NCBI GenBank assembly: GCA_021234155.1
Contig: JAJEKV010000030.1
Span: forward strand, 6,753,890-6,817,889
Source: Isoetes taiwanensis
Lineage: Eukaryota; Streptophyta; Lycopodiopsida; Isoetales; Isoetaceae
Direction: 5' to 3'
Length of the DNA stretch: 64,000 bases
Each line of letters opens with the position of its first letter. Position 1 is the stretch's first letter. Under the pieces are notes generated by a model. That model did not search any database. It was not told where the DNA came from and saw nothing but the letters and a program-made list of their open reading frames with translations. Positions 20,477 through 33,544 of the stretch are shown here, piece after piece. The position numbers and the translations under genes were made by a program.

Positions 20477-23400
20477 CTACAATCTCTTTGGCAAATTGTA
20501 AGTTCTCTTGAGAAAGGTTGAGGCAGCCGCATCTGCACGGTGACACAATATTCTCAGCAACGTGTCTGGATTCGTTGGGGACCAAGACTTAGGTGTCACA
20601 TTAAGAGCTTTATTTCTTGGGGCTCCAGTAGTGCATTGAAAATTCTTTATCAAGTCTTCAGTTGACAAAGAGAATAAAGGTAAAATCTGTGAAATGGTGG
20701 TTGCAGATGATTCCACATCATTCTTAGCGACCCCGTCACCATCAGCATGAAACAAATCTTTTAGCATTATAAAGTCTTCATCCAATATATCACTATCGTT
20801 AACATGGAATCCACGATAAGGACCCCCTGCAAGCAGCACTAGCAAGTAACCTTCAAAACAAGTTCTCATAAGTGCAGTCACAACCTGATTACGTAGCCTT
20901 CCAGACAGATTGCTTGAAATTGCCTCTAGCTGCAAATCAAGATGCTCTAACACTTTATCAATTCTAGAATTTTCTACACCAGAAACGTATAAGCCTTCCC
21001 AAAATACACTACGCATATCTGTAAAAACAGCTCTATATACTGCCGCTTCAGCAAGCCGATGAATGCCCTGTTTGCTATTTTCTTTGGCACGTTCAAATGA
21101 GACTTGTATAGTATCTTTGCTGGCCACGGCTGAACATTTAGGATTTGCATTTGACTGTTGTCTGTTCCAACCATTCGAAATCCGTTTCTCCATATCCTCA
21201 AGTGCTGTCTCTAAATGACTCAAAGTATTTATCCTGATGCAAATTCTCTGTAACTCAGATGTTTCAACTTGGAAACCATTCCTGGGCTCCACTTGCCTCT
21301 TTTTCTGAGCTCCTGGTCCTTTATCTTTTTTGAACCAACCTAAACTAGATTTTGAACCTTGTGTTTTGAAGTACTCTTTATTCCATCGTGTCAATGGTGG
21401 CAGAGTAGGAACAATTTTTTCTTTGGGTTCTGCAGCATTAGATTAAATCTAAGTTTTGTATTTAAAAAAGAACTTGCAACTTCAAATGTCCTTACCATAA
21501 TTTGATACTGCATGAATGACATATCTATAAAGTGAACGATCAGCTCCTCCTATTAGGTTCGTGAGCAATTCTTGGTGCTGATGAGAATTTGGAAGAGCAA
21601 AAAAGACATCAAGAATCTCTTCAACAATTCTCAGCACTTCAACTGCAGAAGGTGCAATATGCCCTCTTTTGCCTTGTGGATTCCAATCCTGCACAATGCA
21701 ACCATCTGAATAAAATGCTTGGCGTGCTGCAAAACAAGACAGACTGCCCCTAGCATGATGTCACCAAAGTTATTATACTAGTGAAATGTCTTTACCAGGA
21801 CTGGCCAATATCTCAGAGAAGGCTGCCTACAAGGGCTTGGTAAGTTCCAACTCTATACCTAAGCCATGCATTGGGACCGGGCATGAAAAAACCACAATAT
21901 ACACATGGCAGAGACCCAAGAGAAGATGCATGCAGACTTGGTTTTCTGGTATCTAAGGGGTAATATTTCACAAGAAACATGACTCGTTTAAGCTTATGTT
22001 AACAACAAAAATAAGGCGGTTGTCCCATAAACCTGTTATTCCACTAGATTTATATTGGCTGTCGTATCATGCCTAAGGGTCCAAAAGGGGCACAATTAAT
22101 TCGTTTTCATTTCATTTCAATGATTATGCGTGCCAGGTTCATTTGGAATTAAGATAAACTTTGTGAAACCTTACCTCTTTTTGAATATTCCTGTCAACCC
22201 ATTCACCAAGCCGTGCTAATCTCTCGTCCACCCAATGCTTTGCAAGAGATGCTATTGTAGACTCTGCCTCAAATGGTGGCATTTGCCGAATTATTCCCTT
22301 ACCACCATCTTCTGAGTCAACGGCATCTTCTACAGCTGTTTGCACCAGCTCCTTTTCCAAAGCATCAGCAGACTTCAGAACTTCTGCTGCCTCAATTGTC
22401 AACACCTTCACGCCTGACAAGTACTGTTTTAATTCTGTGTGGTAACAGGTATGTAAAGTAGCCGCTGCCACACCAGCTGCATATGGATGCCAGCGTTTAA
22501 GGATAGGGCTGTAAATTTTTTTTTCATCCAACAAAATATTGCTGGTGGCTTTAGCCAAAGCCACCATAATTGGTTCAACTGTAGTTTTCCCATTGGCTGG
22601 CCGCCTTTTAGAACCTCCTCCTTCCATCATCTGTTGATGCCAGGCTTCGTGTAAATTTATATTAAGAGTAAAAAAATTTCATTAAAGAAAAGTCAAATGA
22701 GACTGATGAGTCTGAAACATTTGTAAGAATTACCTGGGCAAATGCAGTTTTCAAAGAAGATCGAATATAGGAGTCGACCTTTACATTGGCAACATTGACC
22801 TGTTCTTTCCGCCTGCGACGATATTCTTGGGAGATATCATCATGAAGTACCTGAGCAGCTGAGATTGCAAATGGAAGCAACCTTTCCATGAAACTTGTAT
22901 CTCCGGCTGGAAAAGTAACACGATAAGCAAAAAGTTGTTTATCAGCCCAGCCTTGAATAGCCGAAAGTGTTGAGCTTAAAAGTTGTATATACAGAGGATC
23001 TTGTTCCATTTTAGCATCCTTTGCTACTTCTTCAAGTTGAGTTTCAGTCGCCCCAAGCAATTCAAGTTCACTTTGACCAGTTATTACAAATTGGTGGAAT
23101 AAAACCCATAAGAAGCACACATTGTGCAATACCTGATTGAGACCAAGCATTGTCCAAGTGTTTTTGAAAATGTCCATTAGTTCATCCATCTCATCTATCA
23201 CAGCGCCTTCCTCTTGACTATCAAAACAAGACTGGAGGAGCATGTGATACAGATGTATGTTTAAAGGAAATCCATCTGCCCAATGACAGACATCATCTAC
23301 CTTCTCGTCATTTATATCTCGGCTAGTTAAAGCCATGCAAGCACTTCTAAGGCTCTGCAGTGCTTCATTGTTTCTTCCTGTCTCTAAATTGCCCTTCCTG

Positions 23401-24125
23401 ATTTCATAAAGGACTTGTTTCAAACGTTGGGCCATGAGATCTGAGCTATTAAGCTTCACCTTGGGATGACAAAGTAACCCAGCCTCCAGAACATTCAGCA
23501 AACGTGTCTTCCACTTCTGGCATTCAGCTGAATCTGCAAAATCCAAAGAGCTAATATTTTGAAGGAGCTCCACTGGCACAAGCAAGCTCTCTCCACCCCT
23601 CCCAACCTGTGTAGTAAATCAAATGCTCAAGCCTGTCAGACACGGAAATATGTCAATTTTACTGATTCCTAATAACGTTATCAGGACTTGCCGAAATCAT
23701 GATACCTTCCCTGCAGCTGCTCTGGATAACGCCTTTCGTGTACGTGCATCACTCTTTTCCGAGATACCCATTTGAATTCTGGCTAGTTCTAAAGGAGTTA
23801 GCTGTTTCTTTGACCTGAACGTTGGAGCATTCGAAAGTTCAGGATCAACATGCTTCTTAGATCTTAACCCTAAAGCCTTCTTCATACGGCTTGCCGCAGC
23901 AGACGAGATGGACCTCTCCCTCTCTCTTTCTGGAGGACGTGGTAGGCTTGCTGTCTTCTTTATTCCTGTATATCCAATTCTCGAAGGTGGAGGCCCGCAC
24001 GCAGCTACTAAAATTTCGAAAGCCGTTTCTCTCAGATCATCTTTTGACAGCTCCATATCTATGGAAGGAAAAGGAGGATCAAGGTCCTCGGAGCTTCTAA
24101 CTTTTGATGATGAACGGGGTGCCAT
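20477..24125 (-). CDS. Protein unc-13 homolog (plant DUF810/MUN family)
   Basis: Five coding exons on the minus strand: 24125-23706, 23606-22734, 22630-22175, 21688-21496 and 21429-20477. All introns are GT-AG (99, 103, 486 and 66 bp). The joined frame has 964 codons without interruption, close to the ~950-1,100 residues usual for this plant family. The N-terminus has the family signature LSKDDLRETAFEILVAAC, then a basic Ser-rich linker and LARIQMGISEKSDARTRKAL. Exon 2 has CHWADGFPLNIHLYHMLLQS and the SEYRRRRK-type segment; the C-terminal exon has the MHD-type helical region ending in LFHADGDGV...LPLFS. Known: the Arabidopsis relative PATROL1 moves the plasma-membrane proton pump AHA1 to the surface of guard cells, and MUN domains act in vesicle tethering. 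Inference: a role in exocytic traffic; by sequence it looks closer to the shorter At2g20010-type paralogs. A GT donor at 24242 and AG at 24130 suggest a 5' UTR intron. Confidence 0.92.
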
Positions 24126-24560
24126 TTTCCTGCCCGTTCCTAAGCTTCTAATGGGGTGCTTTGACTCAACCCAAGCTCGAAGATTGACAACGAAAACAAT
24201 CGATCGGGAGGGTTTTAGAGCTAGAAAACAACCAAATCTTACCTGCAGTAGCTGACTAAAACTCGAACTGCATTCGCATTCCAGACAAAAAAAAAGTAAG
24301 CGGACCTCAATTGCAATGGAAATTGGCTACAGAATGAGGAAGGAGATGGCCGAATCTCTGCATCGGGGATGAAATGGCCGGAAAAAAACGCTCGTTCTTG
24401 ATTGAAAACATAAGAAGAAGACGGATTTGAGGGGATCAAAGTCCTGGGCAGAAGTACGAGGAAAAAACCCCGTCCAGTTTCTAAGATACAGATGGCCTGG
24501 CCCCAGAAATGGAGCTTCATCCGCCATAGCCGACGTCAAAACACCCCTGCTTTTCTGTGC
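24126..24560 (-). promoter_or_regulatory. 5' UTR and promoter region of the unc-13-like gene
   Basis: On the minus strand CTGCAG|GTAAGA (donor at 24242) and GGGCAG|GAAAATGG (acceptor ending 24130) outline a likely 113 bp 5' UTR intron; the start codon follows four bases later. Upstream sequence is mixed and has no clear TATA box. Open frames seen here on either strand look incidental. Confidence 0.45.
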
Positions 24561-24850
24561 GAATCACAAGGAGCCCACGCCCGTGTCAGAAACGGTCAAT
24601 AATATGCCACGTAGCACAGCACGACTGCCCGGCTGGCTGGAAGGTGGAGAACCGTCGGTTCCACGAGCGCAGAGCTGGCACGATTTGTGGGTAGCCGGAA
24701 AAGTTGTAAAGGTGCCGAAATTTATTTTCATTCTTTTCCTTTTTTTATCTATCTATCTTATTTTTTTAATGTTGTTAATCATCCATGCCATGCACTCCCT
24801 AATCATTCAACCAAATATTGCCTTTCTTTTGCTTACATGATATATAAATT

Positions 24851-24940
24851 TGTCCTTTTATACATCCCTCAGAATTCGAACGACACAGAGAAGTTTAGCA
24901 TAGCCCCTATGCGAACATGACAATGCTATATAATCTCCGA
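24851..24940 (+). pseudogene. U6 snRNA-like pseudogene
   Basis: GTCCTTTTATACATCC...GAACGACACAGAGAAG..TTAGCAT.GCCCCT..GCGAACATGACA follows the full order of U6 snRNA: 5' stem region, the ACAGAGA box, the AGC triad and the 3' stem region. Many positions are changed (for example the 5' stem and GGATGACAC), and no plant USE element or properly spaced TATA is visible, so it is a diverged or retroposed copy, not an active gene. Confidence 0.7.
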
Positions 24941-24954
24941 TCTCAGTCTCTCAT

Positions 24955-25020
24955 GAACATAAGCAATACTCATGGCCCCTATGTAAGGATAACAATGCTA
25001 TATAGTCTACAATTTGAGTA
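24955..25020 (+). pseudogene. Second, partial U6-like copy
   Basis: AGCAATACTCATGGCCCCTAT, GTAAGGATAACAATGC and ATATAGTCTACAATTTG repeat the 3' half of the preceding U6-like block, and some positions (ATGGCCCCT, AAGGATAACA) are closer to real U6 than the first copy is. This points to a tandem or dimeric origin. Confidence 0.5.
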
Positions 25021-26330
25021 TGAAGATATACAAATGTGCAGTCACAATCACAGTCACAGTGGTTATGCGTAGACCCTAACACATAATGTTGTTCTCATGT
25101 AAGCGTCTCACAAATCCAACCTCTTAGTTTCTTGCCAGAACATTCCAAAGGCTATTTCTACCCTTTTCCTTCAGACATGTTTTATTCTTTCGGTTTATCT
25201 GCACGCAACTATATAGCACGATCATTTACCTAACATTGAGACACGCAACCTTGCATGCCAACAGTTTAATATTGCCTAACAGTAAGACATGCAACTTTGC
25301 ATGCCAGCAGTTTCCTGCTAACACCTTCTTTAGGAAATGGACCTTCCTTGTTCTGTCGCCACCAACTCTAAACCTTTGTGCCTGACATTTACTGCCATGT
25401 AATTGCCTCCTATCCATGATCTTAGTCAATATCTTTTGCCCCACCATTCTAAATGGTTGACAATACCTTGTCCCCACCATCTTTGACAAGTATAAATGTC
25501 CAAGATTAAGTACACTGAGATGATTCCAATATATCATCCTTTAGTTACTGCTTTTTTACTCGAAGTTACAATAACCCTAGACAAGATCTAAATTTGTTCC
25601 CAACATGTTTATCGCATCACATCGGTTGTTTGATATTTATACTCAATAATATCAAGTAGTTACATTTCATTAATGGTAGATGAGTAATAGGAAACAAAAG
25701 AAGAAAAAGTTCAAGGAGTAAAACAAAATGAGCTTATACAAACTTCATTATTTTATTTGCTAATAATAAGTCAATTATATTGACTTCGTACTTTATTTTA
25801 TTTATACTAAGCTTTTCTTTCGTGCAAAATTTGCTACTAAGAGCAAATCCTTAACATTATGCTCAAAGTAGGCAATTCATGGGCGTTAAAGACTTTTGGA
25901 AATAAGGTAAGAGTCGTATAGAAATGTATTTGCAACTTGTTATTATGCAATGGTTGGTTATTACATGGACTGAGAAAATGACATGCCATCTTCATAAAAT
26001 TTGGTGTGTCTGCACTTCGTGATTGCTTTTGATAGTGCCATTGTGGTGGGACATCTCATGGTGGTGGTAAGGTAACTATATTTCATATCAATCCTGCTCA
26101 CTTTGTTTTACTCTTAGTTGATGCTTGCTAGTTCTCCACTCTTTGATTTTCTAAAGACTTTATGGCCAAGGTTTTTCCTGATTTTAGTGTAACTGTGATT
26201 CTAGCTCAATTCTATGATTCCCGTGACCAATTGGTGTTCAAATTGGGTGATGTCTAGCTCATTTCTAAAGTTGTAAGATAACACTTTGTTGTTTGATCAC
26301 CCTTGCACCATTAGAATTGAATTGATTCGA
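25021..26330. other. Intergenic sequence with a possible Copia remnant
   Basis: A short duplication (CCTAACA.T.AGACA.GCAAC.TTGCATGCC, units at ~25231 and ~25275) is followed by a minus-strand frame (25226-25537) with WNHLSVLNLGHLYLSKMVG and GDRTRKVHFLKK. This faintly resembles the GAG-pre-integrase part of Copia elements, but the cysteine pattern is not preserved. The rest (25540-26330) has no feature I can support. Confidence 0.3.
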
Positions 26331-26810
26331 TTTGTATCGTCCTCAAAGACCAATTGGTCTATGTGATCCAAACAAAGAATACAGCAAATGTATTACTGCT
26401 AGGATTAAAAAACCCCTGCCCTGAAGGGTTTTCAAGGGAGAACCTTGGCAGTAATAGATATGAGAGACTGTACAATGATAATGTATGATACATTTTATGC
26501 TAGTGCCATGTTTGAGGACATAACTGAGTGTGTGCATCCATGACATAACTGAGTGTGTGCATCCATGATGTCTTGGAGAAAAGATCCTATCAGACTCACT
26601 AAAGTCGTCTCCAGCAACGCATGAAGCAAGTGCTTAGGTAGAACAAGCTCAGCATAGCGGGCTCTGATGTGATTGAATGCTGAACATTGCTGCAATACGT
26701 GTGGCACCTTGCTCGCAACACTAACAGAGTCTATATGTGTGCCTGTGCGAATGGACGCTTTTAATGTACATTTTTTCAGTGACAAATGTGAATGTAGATA
26801 GCGATGTGAA
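26331..26810 (-). pseudogene. RTE-like LINE, 3' end fragment (copy B, part 1)
   Basis: On the minus strand KVPHVLQQCSAFNHIRARYA matches ECHTFQSCPAYDQIRTRYA of the LINE copy at 44941-48104. The 3' UTR also matches (CTGAAGGGTTTTCAAGGGAG against the equivalent at ~45070), as does the terminal GTATCGTCC.CAAAGACCAAT.GG.CTATG segment. An AATTC-rich tail lies at ~26315-26330. The homology stops near 26810, and the next portion of the same LINE resumes at ~36400. Confidence 0.8.
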
Positions 26811-26830
26811 CCCCATGTAACTATGGGGTT

Positions 26831-26852
26831 GGATTTAGGGTTTAGGGTTTAG
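26831..26852 (+). repeat. Short telomere-like run
   Basis: Nearly three units of the plant telomere repeat TTTAGGG are present. The run is short and may be chance or the scar of a repair event; it lies close to the edge where LINE homology stops. Confidence 0.5.
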
Positions 26853-26977
26853 TTGATCTAAAACAACTTGAAAAGTTATAAAATTTAAAAAAATAGCTTG
26901 GTAATTCGAATCTTAGCCTAGGATCTAGCTAGACTAGTCTAGTTTTTCAATCTCTTTGAACCTCATCTTAAAAGGAT

Positions 26978-27060
26978 TCCCGCGGTAGCGAGAATTGAAC
27001 CTCCCACCCACAGGGTTGTACCCCCCCAAACCCCCCCGTGCCAACCACTGAGGGCGGGCA
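26978..27060 (-). other. tRNA-like segment, possible SINE head
   Basis: On the minus strand CCTCAGTGGTTGGCACGG gives an A-box-like block and GGGAGGTTCAATTCTCGC gives a good B box (GGTTCAATTC), with a GC-rich spacer that contains two runs of seven G. This is the order of a pol III promoter in a tRNA-derived SINE. No cloverleaf was seen. Confidence 0.4.
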
Positions 27061-30000
27061 TCGTTTGCGTTTGAATTATAATTCTTAATTAGATTTAAGC
27101 TTTAATAATGTTAGATAATATTAATGGCTAAGCCTTTAGATTTAGAACCAAGGCCCTTAAGCTAGATAGAGACAAAGATCTCGATAGACACCAGACTCCG
27201 TCGACATGATGCGCACCAAAAGAACATCAAGCTCGACTTTCTCGACAAGGCGAAATGAAAGTGAGGCCAAGGAGGCCGAAGGAAACAAGAAGAGGAGAGG
27301 ACAGAATCTAGAGCGGGAGGCCAAGGCTCAAAAAGCAAGCAGAGCGCGTAAGGCTGGTCCAACATTTGAAGACTCAACACTGCTTGTTCATGCGCAGCGA
27401 GTAACCCTCATGAGGGAAGGCATGTAATTAGCTAGTTTAATTAAGGAGATCCCCATTGAAGATATGTTGTAAATAATCAATAATTTTGTTAATACATGAT
27501 AATTTTGAGTAGTTTATGTGTCAAATCTTGTTAATTAGGACGAGTTAGCAAGTAGTAGTTTTTATTTTAGTAAAATAGGATACTCTCACCAAAAAGTGTG
27601 ATGTCTCCACATTTCCGCTGGTTCAATAACTAAACTTTAGTTTTATGACGAGGCGCAACCCGTGAGACCTTCATACCTAGACCATGTCCAAACTAGACCA
27701 AAACACCTCCAAATTGACCAAGTAAGGGGTCCATTCTCGCTTAACTCGATGAGACTAGCATGATTTGACCCTTAGATCACCCAAATTGGACCGTTTAACC
27801 CAATTTACAGCCAATGTCTCACGGCTCGCTACCGTCAAAGAACTAAACTTTAGTTTTTGAGCGGGCGCAACCTCGTGAGACCTCCAAACTTTGAACCTCC
27901 ATAACTTGAGCTCTGTGAGCTCCAAATCGTCCGAAAATTGTTGCAATAGGACCTTAGATAGCCTAGAATCCATTTATGACCTCAAATTAGGCTAGAAATG
28001 TCAAACCCTAGCCCAAATTGACCAAAATTGCCCAAACCCTTGAATTGTTTTTCCAAATTGCAGTTTGTTTGTAGATAGAAGCCTACCCCATTAGTAGCTC
28101 GCAAGTATTGCTCTCAGCTCGAAGCTGATACCTTACTCCTAGATAGAAGTGCCCAAGAACACCCCTTTGTTATAATCATCTAGACCTCAGCATAGCAACC
28201 CAAGTCCAACTGTCGGTACATCACCTCTGCTCATGCCAAAGGCATAAACCTTGACCTAATTCTGTGTCCTTCTAATAGAGTTTGACTTATATAGCCGCCA
28301 CATTGACACTCCCTATTGCCAGGATACCTAGAAAGAAGCTAGAGTCTAGAACCGCCCAAGCCGCTCCATGTGTAGAGATTGGACTCCCCCAAACCAACTT
28401 TGTTAGGACCTTAGGGTATGCCTCAAACATCATGGAGGTTTTGCAAAACAACCCTCATTTCATGCCATACCACACGTCCTAATATCCATAGACTTGTAGA
28501 TTATAGATATGTCTCCAGTAATTCTGCTCGAGCCACCTTGCTTGCTTATAGAGCCCAGAATGTTGTAGGAGAGCCCTTCAAGTAGACCTTAGACTCTAGG
28601 AAATCACGGCGTTGCTTTTCAAGCACGGGGCGAGAGCCACGAGAAGAGCTTGAGGCAACTCCTTGAAGACATCAAGGTCCCACCGATGTACGCATTGGAT
28701 AAGGAGAGGAGACCGAAAAGGCAGACCCAAGAGAGGGAAGCACAACGACAAACACCTCAACCGACAAACGAGTAGAACAGGACACCACCGGCCTATCATC
28801 AATCTTCATCAAATGGGAAGAATAATTGGTAACCAACGGCATCAAGAATTTTCTAGGTGTCAACCTCCCTACTACCACGACGAGGGTCACATCAGGGAAG
28901 AGGATCTCGACGCCTTCACCAACTTCGGCGCCCACGAGTTTCAAATGGAAGAATGCAAGGCAAAGAAAATACGGTGCGAGGAACACGTTAGACATCGATG
29001 CCGCGTTAGCATCACGAGCTAGGGTCAAAGGCATAATCTTACGTCGAGGGAGAAGTCATGGCAACACAGAGCGTATAAAAACCGGGAGGGAAGACAACCC
29101 GCGACATTGCAGCCCAAAGAGCTCAAGCGAATGTCATGCAACGTCAACGAAAGGAGTAACCAAGCTAGGCAACCACAAAGCACCTAGTAAGGCTGACCAA
29201 GATGAGCTTCTAGCTCCCTTGCACCAGCCAGGAGACCACGAGGGAGGAGACGATATCGTGGAACATCTCCAACTTGAAGGCCTATATCAGCATTAGGGGC
29301 AAGATCAAGGAGGAGAATATTCTGTCGCGAACAAAGAATTCGGGACCCGTAAAACACCTAGAAACCAAAGGAAGGGCGACCTTACTACGTCGCCAAGGAG
29401 TGCGAGATTGAATGGATAGGACCCAAAGGACGGAGGAGACGACCTAGCCAGCCAGATACAAATCATGCAAAGGCAACCTGGAAGGAGCCATGGTAGGGAC
29501 AATAGAGATGACCACACTTCCGAGCCACGGGAGAGGCACCTCGGAATGAAGCAAAGCCCAAACAACGGAGTCGCGACTCGGAAATTCAACTGCGGAGGAA
29601 TGCCAATGCCCGCCTACCGACCATGATCTCGAGCTTGAAGACATCCAAGAATGCCCAACCGCAAATAAAATAGGTGATCCTACTCAAGCGACCAATGGCA
29701 CCGCGACATCCGGCAACCCCCGCAATGACACACTTTGCATGTAGGGGCGTTGAGCGGTCACCGCATTCCTCACGGCGAATATACACATTAAGGAGGAGCA
29801 TCTTTCTCAAGGGATCACATCAACGAACACTCTTCGCGAATCGGGCGTGGCGAGCTCGGATCGTACATGAAGCTCAACAATAGTAGCAAAGATCTCAAAG
29901 GAATCCACGGAGTCAACCGTAACAAAGAAGATCACGGCAAAACCAAAGGATCAAATGCGATAGGAGGAGGGGAAACCCTAAAGGAGTATAAACAATTAAG

Positions 30001-32712
30001 TAGATCTTCGTAGTTGTTTTGAAAAAGTCGATGAATTAAAATCCCAATGTAAATGCGTATATGTCTATTGTATATCTCGGGTGCTCACAGATACAGTGGA
30101 GAAACATGAGTTTAGAGTCATGTTTTACGGATTTAGCGCTTAGATCAGGAAGCTCCTTCACTTCGACTACCAAAAGAGGAAGCATAGAAGCACAACTATA
30201 GCCCAAGATCAAAATGGAAGAGCAAGTACGAGGGAGAAACGACCGGAGGCCAAGCAAACCTTCGACTCCAAACACTTCCTGAAGTGGCCTGAAGTAGAAG
30301 ACAACTCGTCCACCCAATGTCGAATAAGAGATAATACCGGTCATGTCAAGATCATCGTGGCACGCACGGGACATCGTCCGGGGCGCAACACTACATCTTG
30401 TGGCGGCGGCAACACTTGACGAACTTATGACACGAGTGGCCTCAACAATAGAAGGAGGAACGCCCCGACATCAACGAGCCAACTAAGAAGACAACATCTC
30501 GACGACCATAATTCCACCTTGTGGTAATATAGGGGAATGCGCTATGACACGTGGATTAGATGGAGATGCACTTACAAAAAAGCACCGACGAGGAGATATG
30601 CCTTCAACAACTAGGTGATGGCTTCGTCAGGTACTCCTACCAAGAATTAGAAGAGAAGAAGCCGATCATATCTCCGACATGTGGCACGCCAAACGCCCAA
30701 GGTAGAAGCATTCACACCTTAACGACAAGGATAGCAACTAAAAGCACCTTCGGCAAAAGAGAGTTCAAGATAATAGCGGGCTATTCAACGACAAGAGCAT
30801 ATCTAAAGGCGGTACTTCTTCAACTCAAGGGTCAAGGCACTTGATATATAAGGATCCATCATCCCGACAACATCGCCCGGGAGAAAGAGCCATGAAGCCT
30901 TACTTGCCGGAGAGGCCGACATGCATAGAGACAAAGGTCAAGAACTGAAAGCCGGAGAAGTGCTAGCAACCGACTTCTTCCACGAGCTCCCTAGAGGCAA
31001 CAGGAGGATCAAAACCGACGAGCACAATCAAAGTCACCGAGGGTACCTCAAGACAAGAAGACGGCATAGCAACTGCAAGCGTGACATCCAAGCCATGTGA
31101 TTGAGGGATCAAACAAGGAAGATTGGAAGCTCGATGGAGAAGCAATTAGGTGAGGCGAGTCGATGACTTGCACACGGACTTGCATGCAACTTGGTGAACC
31201 CAAGGATGGACGATTCAAAGAACAAGCTGAGAAGAGAACAACTCCGGAGGAGTATAGCCAAAGGAATCGCGCCGACGACCTCAAGAGACGCCTCAAATAG
31301 CTCCAAGTATCATGAAGGAAGAACAATTACCGCCGAGAACGGGGATCGAGAAGCGGTGAAATGTCGAAGCATCAACGACAAGCACACCTTTAGTTGGAAT
31401 GTGATGCAAAGCGTGTTGTGCCATAGCCGAACAAACATCGGAGGGCCCAAGCATATCAACAAGTTACCCCGAGTATGAGCCGACGTACAAATAGAAGGAT
31501 ATAGATCATCAACACCATTGCGGGAGGAACACACGATGACATTGCCAAGGAGTAGGTGTGCAACTTGAAGGGAGGCACAAGGGAGACATAATAGCTCTAG
31601 TAGTAATTCTAACTATGTAAGCTATATGTTTTGCATGTATAGTTCCCTTGTTATTCCTTCCCTCCCATAGCGTAACGTATCAAAGGAAGAGATGTCATGC
31701 AAGTTGCGGGGGTGAAGCAATCAACACGATAACGACAAAGAGGACTCGACATATGAGACATCGATGGAGTCGAAGACATCGGCAGTGAGTCTTTTTAGCT
31801 GCCAAGACAAAAAAAAGTTCAAGATGAAAGATCTTTTTTCAACGGCGCCACCTTCGGGCTTTTGAAAAGCGGCATGGAAGATTTCAAGTGATCAACTACA
31901 CCATCAAGCAATGCGAGGCTTCTAACGAACAAAGTCAACCTCTACATCAAAGAGGAGCCACCGTCAAGGAGAGACCAAGTATCGGCGACTTCGGAACGTT
32001 ACCTTGCTACTTCAAGCGGGGCAACGAGTGGATGAGCTTCTAGCAAGCTCAAGCATCTAAGGCCATGGGGCCTAGTAGGTTAATGTATGGACGGTAACAT
32101 CCATATTGGGATTAGAAGGCATTCCGGATATTACGGCTAAAGGATTGCCCCAATATTGAGCTAAGCGTCAAGGATTGGGAAGGAAATGCATAGGAGTAAC
32201 TATAATTATACACGATTATTAATGACATCTAACGTATTGAAACCACTTGGTGAGATTGATCTCCTCGCTAAGAAGGAATCATTACTAGGATAATTGTTAA
32301 CCATGTATAAATCTAGTACCTCCAAAGAATAATCCAACCGAAAGAAAAGAAGTAATCTAACAAGTCCGGCCAACTTGTTACGATGACATCAATTCGATTG
32401 GTAGGAATATTCCAAGAGCTAAATAACTAAGAAAGGGGGAATCTCTAGAATATAAAAGAATAATACATGTAAGGTACATCTAAAATAAGAATTATAGTAA
32501 TCAAATAGTCTTTTGAGACAAAAGGAATTGTCATGATGACAAAACCTTGTGGTTTAGAATCGTTCTAACTAAGTAGGTAACCCATAGCTATATTGAAATA
32601 AATAATAACATAATATGTGTATCCATCTTAGATGGTTATATATGTTAGCTAAGGCTAGTAAATTAATGTGCTAAGTAAGAAGCATATAACCTCTTAAGGG
32701 GAGAGAATAGAT

Positions 32713-32734
32713 ATGACGTTGTGTACAACGTCAT
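32713..32734. repeat. 22-base interrupted palindrome
   Basis: Arms ATGACGTTGT and ACAACGTCAT flank a two-base spacer. Each arm holds TGACGT, the core of bZIP/TGA binding sites. It lies just before GAAGGGGTGCAGGACC. Confidence 0.6.
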
Positions 32735-32866
32735 TGAAGGGGTGCAGGACCATTTTCTTTTTGAAGAAAGTGGGAGGGCTCAATCTTATGATTGAACGTA
32801 CTTGCATCGAATTGATTGACCCGTAGAATAGAGTTCACTCCGGCAATGGCCGAAGCGAATAGAGCG

Positions 32867-32886
32867 CAAGATAGATAGATAGATAG
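32867..32886 (+). repeat. GATA microsatellite
   Basis: A short (GATA)n run, AAGATAGATAGATAGATAG. No function assigned. Confidence 0.7.
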
Positions 32887-33544
32887 CTCAGGAGGTCTTC
32901 AACGTGCGAGATTGACGCAGTAGCTATCTACACCAATGAAGTGGAGCAAAAACTATGGGAGCAATGCAACGACCAAGTCATCTCCAAATTACTCGACGCC
33001 GGCTCAATGGGTGGATGCATTCTAGCCTAGGTAAAAATGCGCATGCATTATAAGCTTTAATGTGTCTTATAAATAAGTTAAATATAGATCCTAATAATTG
33101 CATGGAATTACTGTACGTATATGTATCATACGGAAATAAGTTAAATAACAACGATAATGTGAGGTAGCATGTTAATTAATCCTTCGCAAGGATGCAATTC
33201 CTTCCAAGGATAGCCATATGACCTTGGGGTCCTTATAAAAATAGATAGAGAATAGAATTCAAATATACTTAAGTGCATCTTAGGGATATACTTCCAAGGG
33301 TAATGCAGAACCCAAGGAAGAGAATAAGCACATCTAATTCTTGTGTATGATAATTAAAACCTTGTCTATGTAACAATAGGTCTAAATCAGGGTTATTATT
33401 CAAATAATCGCGATCTAAAAGTCGTTAAATATTGCAAAGCTTAGAGTAAATATAATTGTACTATCTAAGTAATGTATCCGATACTATGATAATGTTAATT
33501 CATAAATATTACCGTAGGGTAATTATGTTAATCACATGCATTAA

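Noticed and set aside
24427-24840. 137-codon open frame upstream of the unc-13-like gene
   Set aside because: It overlaps the gene's presumed 5' region on the other strand, has no recognised motif and ends in low-complexity T-rich sequence.
28596-31534. Several 60-120 codon frames on both strands as genes
   Set aside because: None has a recognised motif, they overlap on opposite strands, and the stretch behaves like decayed or non-coding retroelement interior.
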